From Aureibacter tunicatorum (GTDB lineage Bacteria; Bacteroidota; Bacteroidia; Cytophagales; Cyclobacteriaceae), in contig NZ_AP025305.1 of the NCBI RefSeq assembly GCF_036492635.1, forward strand, positions 682,001 to 746,000: a DNA stretch of 64,000 bases, read 5' to 3'. Positions 43,939 through 53,289 of the stretch are shown here, one piece after another; the first letter of the stretch is position 1; every line of letters starts with the position of its first letter. A program made the position numbers and the translations under genes. The notes under the pieces were generated by a model, which was not told the origin of the DNA, made no database searches, and was given only the letters and a program-made list of their open reading frames with translations.

Positions 43939-45378
43939 ATGTTTCAAAGTTCAAAAAATCTTTTACAGCAAAAGAAAAAGCAACCAATGCAAAGAGTTGC
44001 TTCGTCAAGTACTTATGGAGGAGACCATGTTTATCAAAGAGCGATGGTTGATGTCATAAATGGGGGCATGCCTATTCAAAGAAAGGTTTATTTGGATAAT
44101 AGCCTTGAGCCTTTGAAATCCTATGAGGGCTTGCCAAGCGGTTTGAATTTGAAATTAATACAATATACAACGGATAAGGAGTCTATGGAGGCTTCCGATA
44201 GGGAGATTGCGGCTAAGCTGTATGATATTTTTCATTCTGATATGAGTTTTAGGATTCCGGGAGATGCGAGTTGGGATTTTGTGAAAAGCATGCTTTCTCT
44301 TCCTTTGGGCGATGAAGTGGCGATGAACTTTCAAAGAGGGGATCTGTTCGCGGGCGAAGGTTATGAGAAGCATGAGGCTTCTATAAAGCGCCATTTTCCA
44401 GGAGCGAAAGCGGACTATTTGTCAATAGAGGCTTTGATGAAGCGGTTTGATATTGATGGGGAAATTCAGGATTTTGATTCCTTCAATCGAAGAATCACAA
44501 ATATTGTAACGTTGATGAATTTGCGTATCAAAGAGAAAGACCCGAATTTCATAAAAACCTTAACTTCCTTGAATACAAATCTTGTTAAGCGAAGGGTTCG
44601 CAAAGATGCTAATCATGTCAAAAATGCCATGATTTCATTTAGAATAAAAAATGGTGATACTCTTCACTTTGAATTGAATGGAACCAATGATGCAGAAGTG
44701 ATCAGGCATTTGGTCGCTCAAGATGATAATTACCCTCCACAATCACCCAACGCTATATTACACTATTTATATGAAGCAAAATTTACTTGTTCAGGATTGG
44801 AGGACATTGATGGATCTGTAAAGTTTTATCGCAATGGACGGATGGTAAGAGCACCTTGGGATGATTCTCCGGAATTATGGGCATTGGCTGAGAAGAAAAG
44901 GTTGCCAGAGGTTGGCGCTAGTGGAGGTTCAGTGATGGGTTACGAGGTTTTGGGTTGGGATGATTTAGGCGATGAAGAAGCTCCGATGTTGTCTCCTATT
45001 CAACAAGCTCGTAGATCCGTGGTGATTATGAGGGATCGGCTTGATCGCTATACCGATGAACAGTTAATAAGAGGGTTTGATCGCAAGGGAGACGCTTTGG
45101 AAGAGACTGCTTGGAAAGTTCCTGACCATAGTTTGATTGCGAGCCAATTTGGTAGAGATGAAGAGCATAGGAAACAAATCCTTGAGCGCTTGAATTCAGC
45201 AACGACATTAGCGAAACAGCAGATGGAAAGCGCTAGCATGGAAGAGAAATGGTCTAAAAAGAAAGAGAAAAAGAGGAGCTCAAGTTCAAAAGCCGTAGCG
45301 GAGAGTCGAATGAGGCAATTTGAAGTAAGTCAAATTAATAATCCGCAACCAAGAGGAACTGGGGATGATGATTTATAG
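43939..45378 (+). CDS. Orphan 479-residue protein, possible injection-system cargo or toxin
   Basis: I do not recognise a catalytic domain. The first 55 residues are basic and Gln-rich with QPMQRVASS and GMPIQRKVY; the MPIQR-type segment is the sort of leader seen in proteins that travel with extracellular contractile injection systems in this phylum. The middle (about 150-330) is mixed alpha/beta, the end is a Lys/Ser-rich tail (KKKEKKRSSSSKAVAE) and finally GTGDDDL. No signal peptide. It follows the Crp gene by 50 bases and ends at a shared terminator. No contractile-system genes are present in the window. Confidence 0.75.
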   Translation: MFQSSKNLLQQKKKQPMQRVASSSTYGGDHVYQRAMVDVINGGMPIQRKVYLDNSLEPLKSYEGLPSGLNLKLIQYTTDKESMEASDREIAAKLYDIFHSDMSFRIPGDASWDFVKSMLSLPLGDEVAMNFQRGDLFAGEGYEKHEASIKRHFPGAKADYLSIEALMKRFDIDGEIQDFDSFNRRITNIVTLMNLRIKEKDPNFIKTLTSLNTNLVKRRVRKDANHVKNAMISFRIKNGDTLHFELNGTNDAEVIRHLVAQDDNYPPQSPNAILHYLYEAKFTCSGLEDIDGSVKFYRNGRMVRAPWDDSPELWALAEKKRLPEVGASGGSVMGYEVLGWDDLGDEEAPMLSPIQQARRSVVIMRDRLDRYTDEQLIRGFDRKGDALEETAWKVPDHSLIASQFGRDEEHRKQILERLNSATTLAKQQMESASMEEKWSKKKEKKRSSSSKAVAESRMRQFEVSQINNPQPRGTGDDDL

Positions 45379-45385
45379 AAGAACA

Positions 45386-45416
45386 ACGATTAGCCGAAAT
45401 TTTTAAGGCTAATCGT
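45386..45416. terminator. Bidirectional terminator between convergent genes
   Basis: A perfect 10-bp stem (acgattagcc 45386-45395, ggctaatcgt 45407-45416) with an AT-rich loop in the 48-base gap between convergent genes. T-tracts are weak on both sides. Confidence 0.7.
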
Positions 45417-45426
45417 ATTCAAGTTT

Positions 45427-45870
45427 TTATTGAGGAGGGAGTCTTCTTTTAGGGTTGGACATGTTGAATATTTCTCTTCCCTTAAGTATGAGCTCGGTAG
45501 TGCTAGGCGAATCTACATGTATTAGCTCTACAACTTTGTTGGAAACATTGAGATTGTGTTTTTTAAGAAAACTGTCGAGTTTGTTGGCTTCGTTGCTGTG
45601 TCCATCGCCATGGCCTGCAAGTATGATTTTGTCGGCTTCGTCAAGTGCTTTAGCCACATTATGCATGTATTCAGGATATTCGGGAGTGCGTTGCCCTTTG
45701 AAATGCTCAGGTTGGAAATCCGCTTCAGTTTGTTTATGATGAATATGGTGTCTGAATCCATCTCTGTCGGTTTGGGTTACAATTTCCTCGTTCGGAGACT
45801 TGGCTTTGCCTTTGGGTTCGATTTCGTAAATCTTTGTATCGTGAGAGGTAACCATTGCGATAACTTTCAT
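45427..45870 (-). CDS. baeRF-like protein (bacterial/archaeal eRF1 C-terminal-domain relative)
   Basis: A 147-residue soluble protein. The second half, VAKALDEADKIILAGHGDGH, SNEANKLDSFLKKH and ELIHVDSPSTTELILKGREI, follows the pattern of translational-machinery (baeRF) proteins, which resemble the third domain of eRF1 and bind ribosomes. The N-terminal part is short with a His-rich stretch (DGFRHHIHHKQTEADFQ). It lacks the stop-codon-reading domain, so a ribosome-associated or stress role is inferred, not release. It is convergent with the orphan gene at 43939. Confidence 0.72.
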   Translation of the reverse strand: MKVIAMVTSHDTKIYEIEPKGKAKSPNEEIVTQTDRDGFRHHIHHKQTEADFQPEHFKGQRTPEYPEYMHNVAKALDEADKIILAGHGDGHSNEANKLDSFLKKHNLNVSNKVVELIHVDSPSTTELILKGREIFNMSNPKRRLPPQ

Positions 45871-45952
45871 ATGCTTAGTTTTTAATAGTGTTGAATATTA
45901 GTGTTATCAACAAAAACAGCCGATGAAAGATTTGGTTTAATTTTCTTTGAAA

Positions 45953-45980
45953 CAAAAAAAAGCGCCTGGTTAAGGCGCTT
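45953..45980 (-). terminator. Terminator after rpmA
   Basis: Stem aagcgcct (45960-45967) with aggcgctt (45973-45980), 5-base loop, then on the minus strand a run of T. Lies about 33 bases past the rpmA stop. Confidence 0.87.
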
Positions 45981-46012
45981 CTTTCAATGTCTTTACTTTT
46001 GCAGTTGTTCTA

Positions 46013-46273
46013 TTAAGCTTCAACAGCTTCAATAGAAACATAAGATCTGTCGTTTCTTCCTTTTCTGAAAGTAACAGTACCGTCGATCAATGCAAACAAA
46101 GTATGGTCTTTACCAATTCCTACGTTTTCGCCAGGATGGTGAGCAGTACCTCTTTGTCTTACGATGATGTTACCAGCTTTAGCAGCTTGACCACCATAGA
46201 TCTTAACGCCAAGACGCTTACTTTCTGATTCTCTACCGTTTTTAGATGAACCAACTCCTTTTTTATGTGCCAT
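46013..46273 (-). CDS. rpmA: 50S ribosomal protein L27
   Basis: An 86-residue bL27 protein: [40 protein letters not shown] and [20 protein letters not shown]. It starts directly with the mature-type AHKKG, so it needs no N-terminal cleavage of the Firmicutes kind. It follows rplU by 8 bases. Confidence 0.98.
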   Translation of the reverse strand: MAHKKGVGSSKNGRESESKRLGVKIYGGQAAKAGNIIVRQRGTAHHPGENVGIGKDHTLFALIDGTVTFRKGRNDRSYVSIEAVEA

Positions 46274-46281
46274 CTTTTATA

Positions 46282-46593
46282 TTATTTAGAAATTCCTTTG
46301 ATTAAAATTTTAGTGAACTGTTGTCTGTGTCCGTTCTTCTTCTTGTATCCTTTTCTTCTTTTCTTCTTGAATACTAGAACTTTTTCACCTTTTACGTGCT
46401 CAAGAACTTCAGCGTTAACTTTAGCTCCTTCTACTACTGGTGTTCCAACTTCTACAGCACCATCGTTGTCGATCAACAATACTTTGTCGAATTCTAGGGA
46501 AGCGCCAGCATCACCCTCCAATTTTGGAGCGTAGATGTACTGATCTTGCGTTACTTTGAACTGCTTTCCAGCTATTTCTACTATTGCGTACAT
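46282..46593 (-). CDS. rplU: 50S ribosomal protein L21
   Basis: A 103-residue bL21 protein: [40 protein letters not shown], and the basic [18 protein letters not shown] near the C-terminus. First gene of the rplU-rpmA operon, with a promoter 45-75 bases upstream. Confidence 0.98.
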   Translation of the reverse strand: MYAIVEIAGKQFKVTQDQYIYAPKLEGDAGASLEFDKVLLIDNDGAVEVGTPVVEGAKVNAEVLEHVKGEKVLVFKKKRRKGYKKKNGHRQQFTKILIKGISK

Positions 46594-46637
46594 TATGTTA
46601 TTTAATTAAATTATCTCTAAAATAGACAAATGAGTTG

Positions 46638-46668
46638 CAAAGATACTGTCTTAAATCGAATATTACAA
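46638..46668 (-). promoter_or_regulatory. Promoter of the rplU-rpmA operon
   Basis: On the minus strand, TTG (46668-46666), exactly 20 bases, then TATCTTTG (46645-46638). This is one of the best matches to the Bacteroidota promoter in the window. The leader to the rplU ATG is about 40 bases. Confidence 0.78.
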
Positions 46669-46724
46669 CTCATTAGCAACTATTTTGCTTGAAAATACTC
46701 TGTAAAATATTGGCTTACAGTATT

Positions 46725-47609
46725 CTAGTTGTTGAGTATTTCCTTGTGCAAGGCTCTAATCATACCGTCTTTGAGGCCTACATTCGGAACGATCATATTT
46801 TGAATGCCAGCCATTTCCATCACAGATAGATAAATGTCGGAAGCAGGGATAATGACATCTGCTCTATCGGAGTTGAGGCTGAATTGGTAGATCCGGTCAT
46901 CCAATTCGAAGCTGGCGAGCTCGGATTGCATGGTGCGCATCTCGATTTCTGTGATTTGGTCGCTTTTCTCCGGCTTCTTCTTCTGAATAAGCTGTGATAA
47001 TTTATTGATGTTACCTCCTGTGCCAACAGCTGTGATGATGTTGTAGTCTTTTGGAAGGTGCTCGGAAAGCCAATTTTTCATTTCTTCCCATACAGAGTCT
47101 TCATGATCCAAATATCTGACGGATCCTATTTTGAAGGATTGGCCTTTTACAAATTGGTTTTTATGGTGGATATTGAGCTCTGTGCTACCTCCGCCTACAT
47201 CGATATGGACGAATGTATCGTCTTGCATATGATCTGTAAGGGCGGTATTGAGTATTGAAGCTTCTTTGGTCCCGTCGATGACTTCCAGACAGATGCCCGT
47301 CAAGTTGAAAATTTCTCTGACGATTTCAGCGGAGTTTTCCGCTTCTCTCATCGCGGATGTCGCGTAAGCGGAGTATTCATCCACATCGTATAGTTCCATT
47401 AATAATCGGAAAGTCTGCATCAGTTTGATGAATTTGGTTTTTCTTTTAGAACTGATTTTTCCGATTTTGAATACGTCTTTCCCAAGCCTCAGAGGGTAAC
47501 GAACGTATTCGATTTTTTTATAGCGAGTTTCTACACCTTTTCCTTCTATTACTGCAGAAATCTGGATGCGGGCGGCATTGGATCCGACATCGATGGCTGC
47601 AATTCTCAT
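46725..47609 (-). CDS. ppx: Ppx/GppA-family exopolyphosphatase
   Basis: A 294-residue ASKHA-fold phosphatase that hydrolyses polyphosphate or the pppGpp alarmone. Visible: AIDVGSNAARIQIS (phosphate-1 loop), SAYATSAMREAENS, FVHIDVGGGSTELNIH (second loop) and ITAVGTGGNINKL. It lacks the C-terminal HD-like domain of long exopolyphosphatases, as usual for the short form. Substrate choice between polyphosphate and pppGpp cannot be seen. A 47-codon frame lies 10 bases upstream on the same strand. Confidence 0.93.
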   Translation of the reverse strand: MRIAAIDVGSNAARIQISAVIEGKGVETRYKKIEYVRYPLRLGKDVFKIGKISSKRKTKFIKLMQTFRLLMELYDVDEYSAYATSAMREAENSAEIVREIFNLTGICLEVIDGTKEASILNTALTDHMQDDTFVHIDVGGGSTELNIHHKNQFVKGQSFKIGSVRYLDHEDSVWEEMKNWLSEHLPKDYNIITAVGTGGNINKLSQLIQKKKPEKSDQITEIEMRTMQSELASFELDDRIYQFSLNSDRADVIIPASDIYLSVMEMAGIQNMIVPNVGLKDGMIRALHKEILNN

Positions 47610-47619
47610 AAGCTATATT

Positions 47620-47763
47620 TTAATATTCGTAATTGGCGCCTAAGTATTTTCCATTTTCAGAGATCTGTCGAGCAAATCCCATGACTCTTTTCGCTTGCCA
47701 CTTGACGCCTGAAAAAGTGGATGAGAGCCATTCATTAGGATACTTAAATATAATTATAAGCAT
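47620..47763 (-). CDS. Possible 47-residue protein upstream of ppx
   Basis: An ATG at 47763 opens a frame of 47 codons ending 10 bases before the ppx start. The composition looks coding: a hydrophobic start (LIIIFKYPNEWL) and then FSGVKWQAKRVMGFARQISE and a terminal GANYEY. A purine-rich ggag precedes the ATG by 6 bases, which is rare here. I recognise no family. It could be the first gene of the ppx transcript or a chance frame. Confidence 0.38.
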   Translation of the reverse strand: MLIIIFKYPNEWLSSTFSGVKWQAKRVMGFARQISENGKYLGANYEY

Positions 47764-47958
47764 TAAAAACTCCTTGTTTGTTCCGTTTTTTTGAATTTAA
47801 AATCTGGAAGAACGGACATTGGCAAGACAAAATGAGTCATAGAGCCATCTATTTGGACAATTTGGACTGCACTACAATGAAATTCGCTCTTATTTTCTTA
47901 AAATAGTATTTGATTTGGAGCCTATGGGCTTGATGAAAAGCAAAATATCAAGAGAGCG

Positions 47959-50900
47959 ATGAATATCAGAGATTTATTGAAAGAGAGAATTTTGGTGTTA
48001 GACGGAGCCATGGGAACCATGATCCAAAGACACACATTGGAAGAGGAAGATTTTAGAAACGATGACCTAAAGGATCATCCATGTCCCTTGAAAGGAAATA
48101 ATGACTTGCTTTCAATAACTAGACCTGAAATTATCAAGGATATTCATCGCGCGTACTATGAAGCTGGCGCTGATATTGTTGAGACGAATACTTTCAGTGG
48201 AACGACTATAGCTCAAGCGGATTATCAGCTTGAGGATTATGTTTACCAGATAAACTTTGAGTCTGCGAGACTTGCTAAAGAAGCGGCGGAGGAGTATACA
48301 ACTAAAGATCCTTCAAAGCCACGATTTGTTGCTGGTTCTATCGGACCAACCAATCGTACGGCTTCACTATCTCCGGATGTAAATGACCCTGGATACAGGG
48401 CGGTAACATATGATCAATTGGTGGAAGCTTATTACCAGCAAGTGGAAGCTTTGACAGATGGAGGCGCTGATATATTGTTGGTTGAGACTGTGTTTGATAC
48501 GCTTAATGCTAAAGCAGCATTGTTTGCCATAGATAAATTATTTGATGTAAAAGGTAGGTCTTGGCCAATTATGGTGTCGGGAACGATTACTGATGCTAGT
48601 GGTAGAACTTTATCGGGACAGACGACTGAAGCATTTTGGAACTCTATAGCTCACTTGGATATTCTTACGGTAGGTCTTAATTGCGCGCTAGGGGCTGACT
48701 TGATGAGACCTTATGTTCAAGAGCTTTCAAGAGTTTCTAGCATATTCACGAGTGTGCATCCTAATGCAGGACTTCCCAATGAATTTGGGCAATATGATGA
48801 AACTCCGGAATATACGGCTTCAGTGATCAAGAGTTTTGCGGATGAAGGATTGGTGAATATTGTTGGTGGATGCTGCGGTACGACTCCTGATCATATTCAA
48901 GCTATTTCTGAGGCTATTAGGAACGCAACACCAAGGGTTATGCCTGAATCAAGCACTAACATGCATTTGAGCGGCTTGGAACCTGTTACAATCAAGCCAG
49001 ATACGATGTTTGTCAATATCGGCGAGCGTACCAATGTAGCTGGTTCGTTAAAGTTCGCTCGTTTGATTCGTGAAGAAAAGTATGATGAAGCATTGACTAT
49101 TGCATTGCATCAGGTAGAAGGCGGCGCTCAAGTCATTGATATCAATATGGATGATGGTATGCTTGATTCTGAATATGCCATGAAAACGTTTCTTAATCTG
49201 ATGGCGTCTGAGCCAGAGATTGCCAAGCTTCCGTTTATGATTGATTCTTCCAAATGGTCAGTTATTGAGACGGGATTGAAGTGTGTGCAAGGTAAAGGCA
49301 TCGTCAATTCAATTTCACTGAAAGAAGGCGAAGAGAAGTTTAAAGAATATGCGCGTAACATATTAAAGTATGGAGCGGCGACAGTGGTTATGGCTTTTGA
49401 TGAGGAAGGCCAGGCGGATTCATATGAAAGAAGAATAGAGATCTGCAAAAGATCTTATGATATATTAGTAGATGAGGTTGGGTTTCCTCCTCAAGATATT
49501 ATTTTCGATCCAAACATCTTGACTGTTGCTACAGGTATCGACGATCATAATAACTATGCCGTTGATTTTATCGAAGCGACAAGGTGGATCAAGCAAAATT
49601 TACCGCATGCTAAAGTATCCGGTGGTGTGAGTAATATTTCATTCTCATTCAGAGGAAATAATGTGGTAAGAGAAGCGATGCACTCAGCATTTTTATTTCA
49701 TGCGATTAAAGCCGGCCTTGACATGGGGATTGTTAATGCGGGTATGATTGAGGTTTATGAAGAGATTCCAAAAGACTTGTTGGAGCATGTTGAGGATGTA
49801 TTGTTAAACAGAAGAGAAGATGCTACAGAGCGTTTGGTTGATTTTGCTGAAAAAGTAAAAGGCGAAGGAGGCAAGAAAAAAGTTGTAGACAATTCTTGGA
49901 GAGAACTTCCGGTACGAGAGCGTCTAAGCCATGCTTTGGTGAAAGGTATTGTTGAGTTTATAGAAGAAGATACTGAAGAAGCGAGACAGTCTGTAGATCG
50001 TCCAATACAGGTGATCGAAGGCCCGCTGATGGATGGAATGAATATCGTTGGGGATTTGTTTGGAGAGGGGAAAATGTTCCTTCCTCAGGTAGTGAAAAGT
50101 GCCCGAGTGATGAAAAAGGCAGTTGCTTATTTGATTCCGTTTATTGAAGAAGAAAAAGCAAAGAATCCCGAGTTGTCTCAAAGTTCTTCTGCCGGCAAGA
50201 TTTTAATGGCTACGGTAAAGGGAGATGTGCATGATATCGGCAAAAACATTGTAAGTGTGGTATTGGCATGCAACAATTTCGAAATCGAGGATATGGGAGT
50301 GATGGTTCCTTTGGAGCAAATTCTTCAAAAAGCCGAAGAGATCAATGCGGATATTATCGGGCTTAGCGGGTTGATTACCCCTTCTTTGGATGAGATGGTA
50401 TATGTCGCTAAAGAAATGGAACGTCGAGGCATGGATACTCCGCTTCTGATTGGAGGCGCTACAACTTCACGTATACATACAGCAGTGAAAATTGATCCCA
50501 ACTATAGCGGATCAGTGGTGCATGTATTGGATGCATCGAAAAGTGTTCCTGTGGCTAATGCCTTGATTAATGGTAGCAAAGAGGATAAAGAAAAGACGAT
50601 ACAAGGAGTTAAAACGGAATATGCTGGTTTGCGTGACGCGCATGCCGCCAAGCAAAAAGTAAAGTCTTATTTGACTTATTCTGAAGCGCAAAAGAAAAAG
50701 GTGAATATCGACTGGGAAAATACTAAAATAGTCAAGCCTTCTTTCTTAGGAGCTAAGACGTTGAATGATTTTCCATTGGAAGAAATTTTTGAGTACTTTG
50801 ACTGGACTCCATTCTTTATTACTTGGGAGCTTACTGGCAAGTATCCTAAGATTTTCAATGATCCAGTGATTGGTGGAGAAGCGAGAAGGCTATATGATGA

Positions 50901-51672
50901 TGCTATAGCTTTGGCTAAACGAATCATTGATGAAAAATTATTTTCAGCGCATGCGGTATTTGGATTCCACCCTGCCAATAGCGAAGGAGATGATATTGAA
51001 CTTTATGAGCATGAAGGAAATGCAGAAAATCGCTCTGAATTAAGTTATAGACTGCATCATTTGCGTCAACAGGGGAAGAAGGCTGCTAGTTTGCCAAATA
51101 TCGCTTTGTCTGACTTTGTCGCGCCTAAATCAAGTCAGCGAGAGGATTACATGGGATCGTTTGTCGTTACAATCAAGGGCGGTGAAGAACTTGCGAAGAA
51201 ATTTGATGCGGATCACGATGATTATAATTCGATCATGGCAAAAGCTTTGGCGGATAGGTTTGCGGAAGCATTCGCTGAATTGCTTCACCAAAAAGTGCGT
51301 AAAGAGTATTGGGCTTATGCGGCAGAGGAAGATCTGGAAAATGACGATTTGATTCGTGAGAAATACAATGGGATTAGACCTGCGCCGGGGTATCCTGCTT
51401 GTCCTGATCACTTGGAAAAAAAGACGCTGTTTGAAATGCTTGATGTAGAAGAGCAAATTGGCTGCACGCTTACTGAAAATCTTGCTATGTATCCTGCAGC
51501 TTCTGTCAGCGGATGGTATTTTGCCCATCAGGATAGCAAATACTTTGGCCTTGGCAAAATAGGAAAGGATCAAGTAGAAAGCTATGCTGAGCGTAAAGGT
51601 TTGACAATTCAAGAAGTAGAGAAGTGGTTAGCGCCGGTATTGGCATATGAGCCTGAAGCAGTTGCTCAATAG
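47959..51672 (+). CDS. metH: Cobalamin-dependent methionine synthase
   Basis: A 1237-residue, four-module enzyme that moves the methyl group of methyltetrahydrofolate via cobalamin to homocysteine. Order: homocysteine domain (1-330; GLNCALG and [11 protein letters not shown] supply the zinc cysteines), folate domain (about 340-630; [14 protein letters not shown]), cobalamin domain (650-890; [10 protein letters not shown] with the cobalt-ligating His) and the AdoMet reactivation domain (from about 915; [12 protein letters not shown]). Full length and intact. No cobalamin or SAM riboswitch was recognised in the 195-349 bases upstream. Confidence 0.98.
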   Translation: MNIRDLLKERILVLDGAMGTMIQRHTLEEEDFRNDDLKDHPCPLKGNNDLLSITRPEIIKDIHRAYYEAGADIVETNTFSGTTIAQADYQLEDYVYQINFESARLAKEAAEEYTTKDPSKPRFVAGSIGPTNRTASLSPDVNDPGYRAVTYDQLVEAYYQQVEALTDGGADILLVETVFDTLNAKAALFAIDKLFDVKGRSWPIMVSGTITDASGRTLSGQTTEAFWNSIAHLDILTVGLNCALGADLMRPYVQELSRVSSIFTSVHPNAGLPNEFGQYDETPEYTASVIKSFADEGLVNIVGGCCGTTPDHIQAISEAIRNATPRVMPESSTNMHLSGLEPVTIKPDTMFVNIGERTNVAGSLKFARLIREEKYDEALTIALHQVEGGAQVIDINMDDGMLDSEYAMKTFLNLMASEPEIAKLPFMIDSSKWSVIETGLKCVQGKGIVNSISLKEGEEKFKEYARNILKYGAATVVMAFDEEGQADSYERRIEICKRSYDILVDEVGFPPQDIIFDPNILTVATGIDDHNNYAVDFIEATRWIKQNLPHAKVSGGVSNISFSFRGNNVVREAMHSAFLFHAIKAGLDMGIVNAGMIEVYEEIPKDLLEHVEDVLLNRREDATERLVDFAEKVKGEGGKKKVVDNSWRELPVRERLSHALVKGIVEFIEEDTEEARQSVDRPIQVIEGPLMDGMNIVGDLFGEGKMFLPQVVKSARVMKKAVAYLIPFIEEEKAKNPELSQSSSAGKILMATVKGDVHDIGKNIVSVVLACNNFEIEDMGVMVPLEQILQKAEEINADIIGLSGLITPSLDEMVYVAKEMERRGMDTPLLIGGATTSRIHTAVKIDPNYSGSVVHVLDASKSVPVANALINGSKEDKEKTIQGVKTEYAGLRDAHAAKQKVKSYLTYSEAQKKKVNIDWENTKIVKPSFLGAKTLNDFPLEEIFEYFDWTPFFITWELTGKYPKIFNDPVIGGEARRLYDDAIALAKRIIDEKLFSAHAVFGFHPANSEGDDIELYEHEGNAENRSELSYRLHHLRQQGKKAASLPNIALSDFVAPKSSQREDYMGSFVVTIKGGEELAKKFDADHDDYNSIMAKALADRFAEAFAELLHQKVRKEYWAYAAEEDLENDDLIREKYNGIRPAPGYPACPDHLEKKTLFEMLDVEEQIGCTLTENLAMYPAASVSGWYFAHQDSKYFGLGKIGKDQVESYAERKGLTIQEVEKWLAPVLAYEPEAVAQ

Positions 51673-51697
51673 GTATTAGAGAAATTAAGCTATTTAC

Positions 51698-51735
51698 AAT
51701 CCCGTTTTTTAATATAAGAAGCGGGATTTTTTTAT
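51698..51735 (+). terminator. Terminator after metH
   Basis: Stem aatcccg (51698-51704) with cgggatt (51722-51728), extended by weaker pairs, followed by T-rich sequence. Confidence 0.8.
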
Positions 51736-51889
51736 TCATATTATTATTTTCTGAAGCTTTATAAAACTATTTTATATTGAAATAATATTAAAAAACTCAA
51801 CCATTATTATTCATTGTCGTAGATAATCTATATGAATTTTGATAATAAAGTTCTTGTTTAATAATTTCTAAAACTAAATATTAATCACT

Positions 51890-52084
51890 TTGAAAACATT
51901 TTTGATTTGGTGTTTGCTACTTTTTTTCTGTTGGCCTTTGGCTATATTGGCAATCTTTTTTTATCCTATAGTTTGGCTATTGTTCATTCCTTTTAGGCTT
52001 GTGGGGGTTGCTGTTGACGGTGCTTTGGAGTTAGTGAAGTCAATTATTTTTTTACCATCCAAGATTTTAAATTTTAAGAGTTAA
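51890..52084 (+). CDS. Small hydrophobic membrane protein
   Basis: A 64-residue protein that is mostly membrane segment: LIWCLLLFFCWPLAILAIFF then PIVWLLFIPFRLVGVAVDGA and a short amphipathic end. Start TTG 51890, the only start before the first segment. Short proteins of this type (FCWPLA, PIVWLL, PFRLVG) recur in Bacteroidota, but I know no function. It stands alone between metH and the dehalogenase gene. Confidence 0.72.
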   Translation: MKTFLIWCLLLFFCWPLAILAIFFYPIVWLLFIPFRLVGVAVDGALELVKSIIFLPSKILNFKS

Positions 52085-52156
52085 TCCGAGTTGGATTGAT
52101 ATTAATTATATAGGCATTAGAATCGTTTTGCCTGATTTTTTCAAATTCGTTTTTCA

Positions 52157-53041
52157 ATGGAAGTATTAAAGCCTGATCTAAATACATTTAAGTTTATCAG
52201 AGACTTTTCATATCAAGAGAATTATATAGCGTATGAAAACATGCATATGCATTATATCGACGAAGGAAATGGAGAAGTTATTTTAGCATTGCATGGAGAG
52301 CCAAGTTGGTCATATTTGTATCGAAAGTTTATTCCAAAGCTGGAAAATTATAGATTTATCGCTCCAGACTTAATCGGTTTTGGCAAATCGGATAAGATTG
52401 TAGGCGCAAAGAACTATTCATTTGAGTTGCATTTTCAATCACTCGTGAATTTGATCGAAAAATTGGAGCTTGAAGATATAACATTAGTGGTACAAGACTG
52501 GGGAGGACTCTTGGGTTTAAGCTTGTTGGGTGAATATCCCGAGAAGTTCAAAAGAGTTGTGATTATGAATACTTTTTTGCCCATTGGCAAGCCTTTGTCT
52601 CCATTTTTCAAAGTTTGGCAGCTTTTTGCAAGATTTCACCCGTCATTGCCTATAGGCAAGATTATTCAAGCGGGAACATATAATAGACTTGACCAGGAAG
52701 TGCTTGATGCATATAGAGCTCCTTTTCCAAATCGAAAGCATAAAGATGGAGCGAAAGCTTTTCCTTTGCTTGTACCCTCTTCTCCACAACATGATGGAGT
52801 GGAAAGAATGAAGAAGGCCAGAAATGCCTTGTCAGAATGGAATAAACCAGCTTTAATAATATTTTCAGATAAAGACAAAGTTATGAGCGGTCTGGAAAAC
52901 TTCTTTTTGAGGTTGTTGCCTTCAAATGATTTGCTTCAAAAAGTCACGATTAAGAATGCTGGCCATTTTTTGCAAGAAGAAAAAGGTGAGGAAATCGCTG
53001 AGCATATCGATGCTTTTATAAAAGAATCAGAACAGGCTTAA
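52157..53041 (+). CDS. Haloalkane dehalogenase-like alpha/beta hydrolase
   Basis: A 294-residue alpha/beta-hydrolase. HGEPSWSYLYR (46-56) is the oxyanion-hole motif of haloalkane dehalogenases of the DhlA type, and VVQDWGG has the aspartate nucleophile (Asp114) followed by the halide-binding Trp115, where esterases have serine. Late NAGHFLQEE holds the catalytic histidine. These residues support C-halogen bond hydrolysis in the cytoplasm; a second halide-binding Trp cannot be fixed by eye. It is monocistronic. Confidence 0.87.
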   Translation: MEVLKPDLNTFKFIRDFSYQENYIAYENMHMHYIDEGNGEVILALHGEPSWSYLYRKFIPKLENYRFIAPDLIGFGKSDKIVGAKNYSFELHFQSLVNLIEKLELEDITLVVQDWGGLLGLSLLGEYPEKFKRVVIMNTFLPIGKPLSPFFKVWQLFARFHPSLPIGKIIQAGTYNRLDQEVLDAYRAPFPNRKHKDGAKAFPLLVPSSPQHDGVERMKKARNALSEWNKPALIIFSDKDKVMSGLENFFLRLLPSNDLLQKVTIKNAGHFLQEEKGEEIAEHIDAFIKESEQA

Positions 53042-53231
53042 CAGCGAATTATTTTGATTTAATATCACAAAGTGAGAATTTAGAATTATTGAAGTTTGGT
53101 TTATTTGAGAGATTCAATAAGTATCAGTCTTTTTAATACTATTATTGAAATTTAATCGATTAAAAAACATCGAAGAGAATTATGTAGAAAAGGTTTATTG
53201 TTTGTGTTTAACTAGATTTAAGCTAATACAG

Positions 53232-53267
53232 AAAGGCTGGAATCATATTATGATGTTTCCAGCCTTT
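53232..53267. terminator. Long-stem terminator-like hairpin
   Basis: A perfect 11-bp stem (aaaggctggaa 53232-53242, ttccagccttt 53257-53267) just past the end of the fasciclin gene and 190 bases past the dehalogenase gene. Likely ends the minus-strand fasciclin transcript; T-tracts are short on both strands. Confidence 0.72.
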
Positions 53268-53289
53268 AATATTTATTGATATAACAATT

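Noticed and set aside
47610-47958. Cobalamin or SAM riboswitch before metH
   Set aside because: A GCCACTTGA string resembles part of the B12 box, but the rest of the riboswitch core is absent and it lies in a possible small gene on the other strand.
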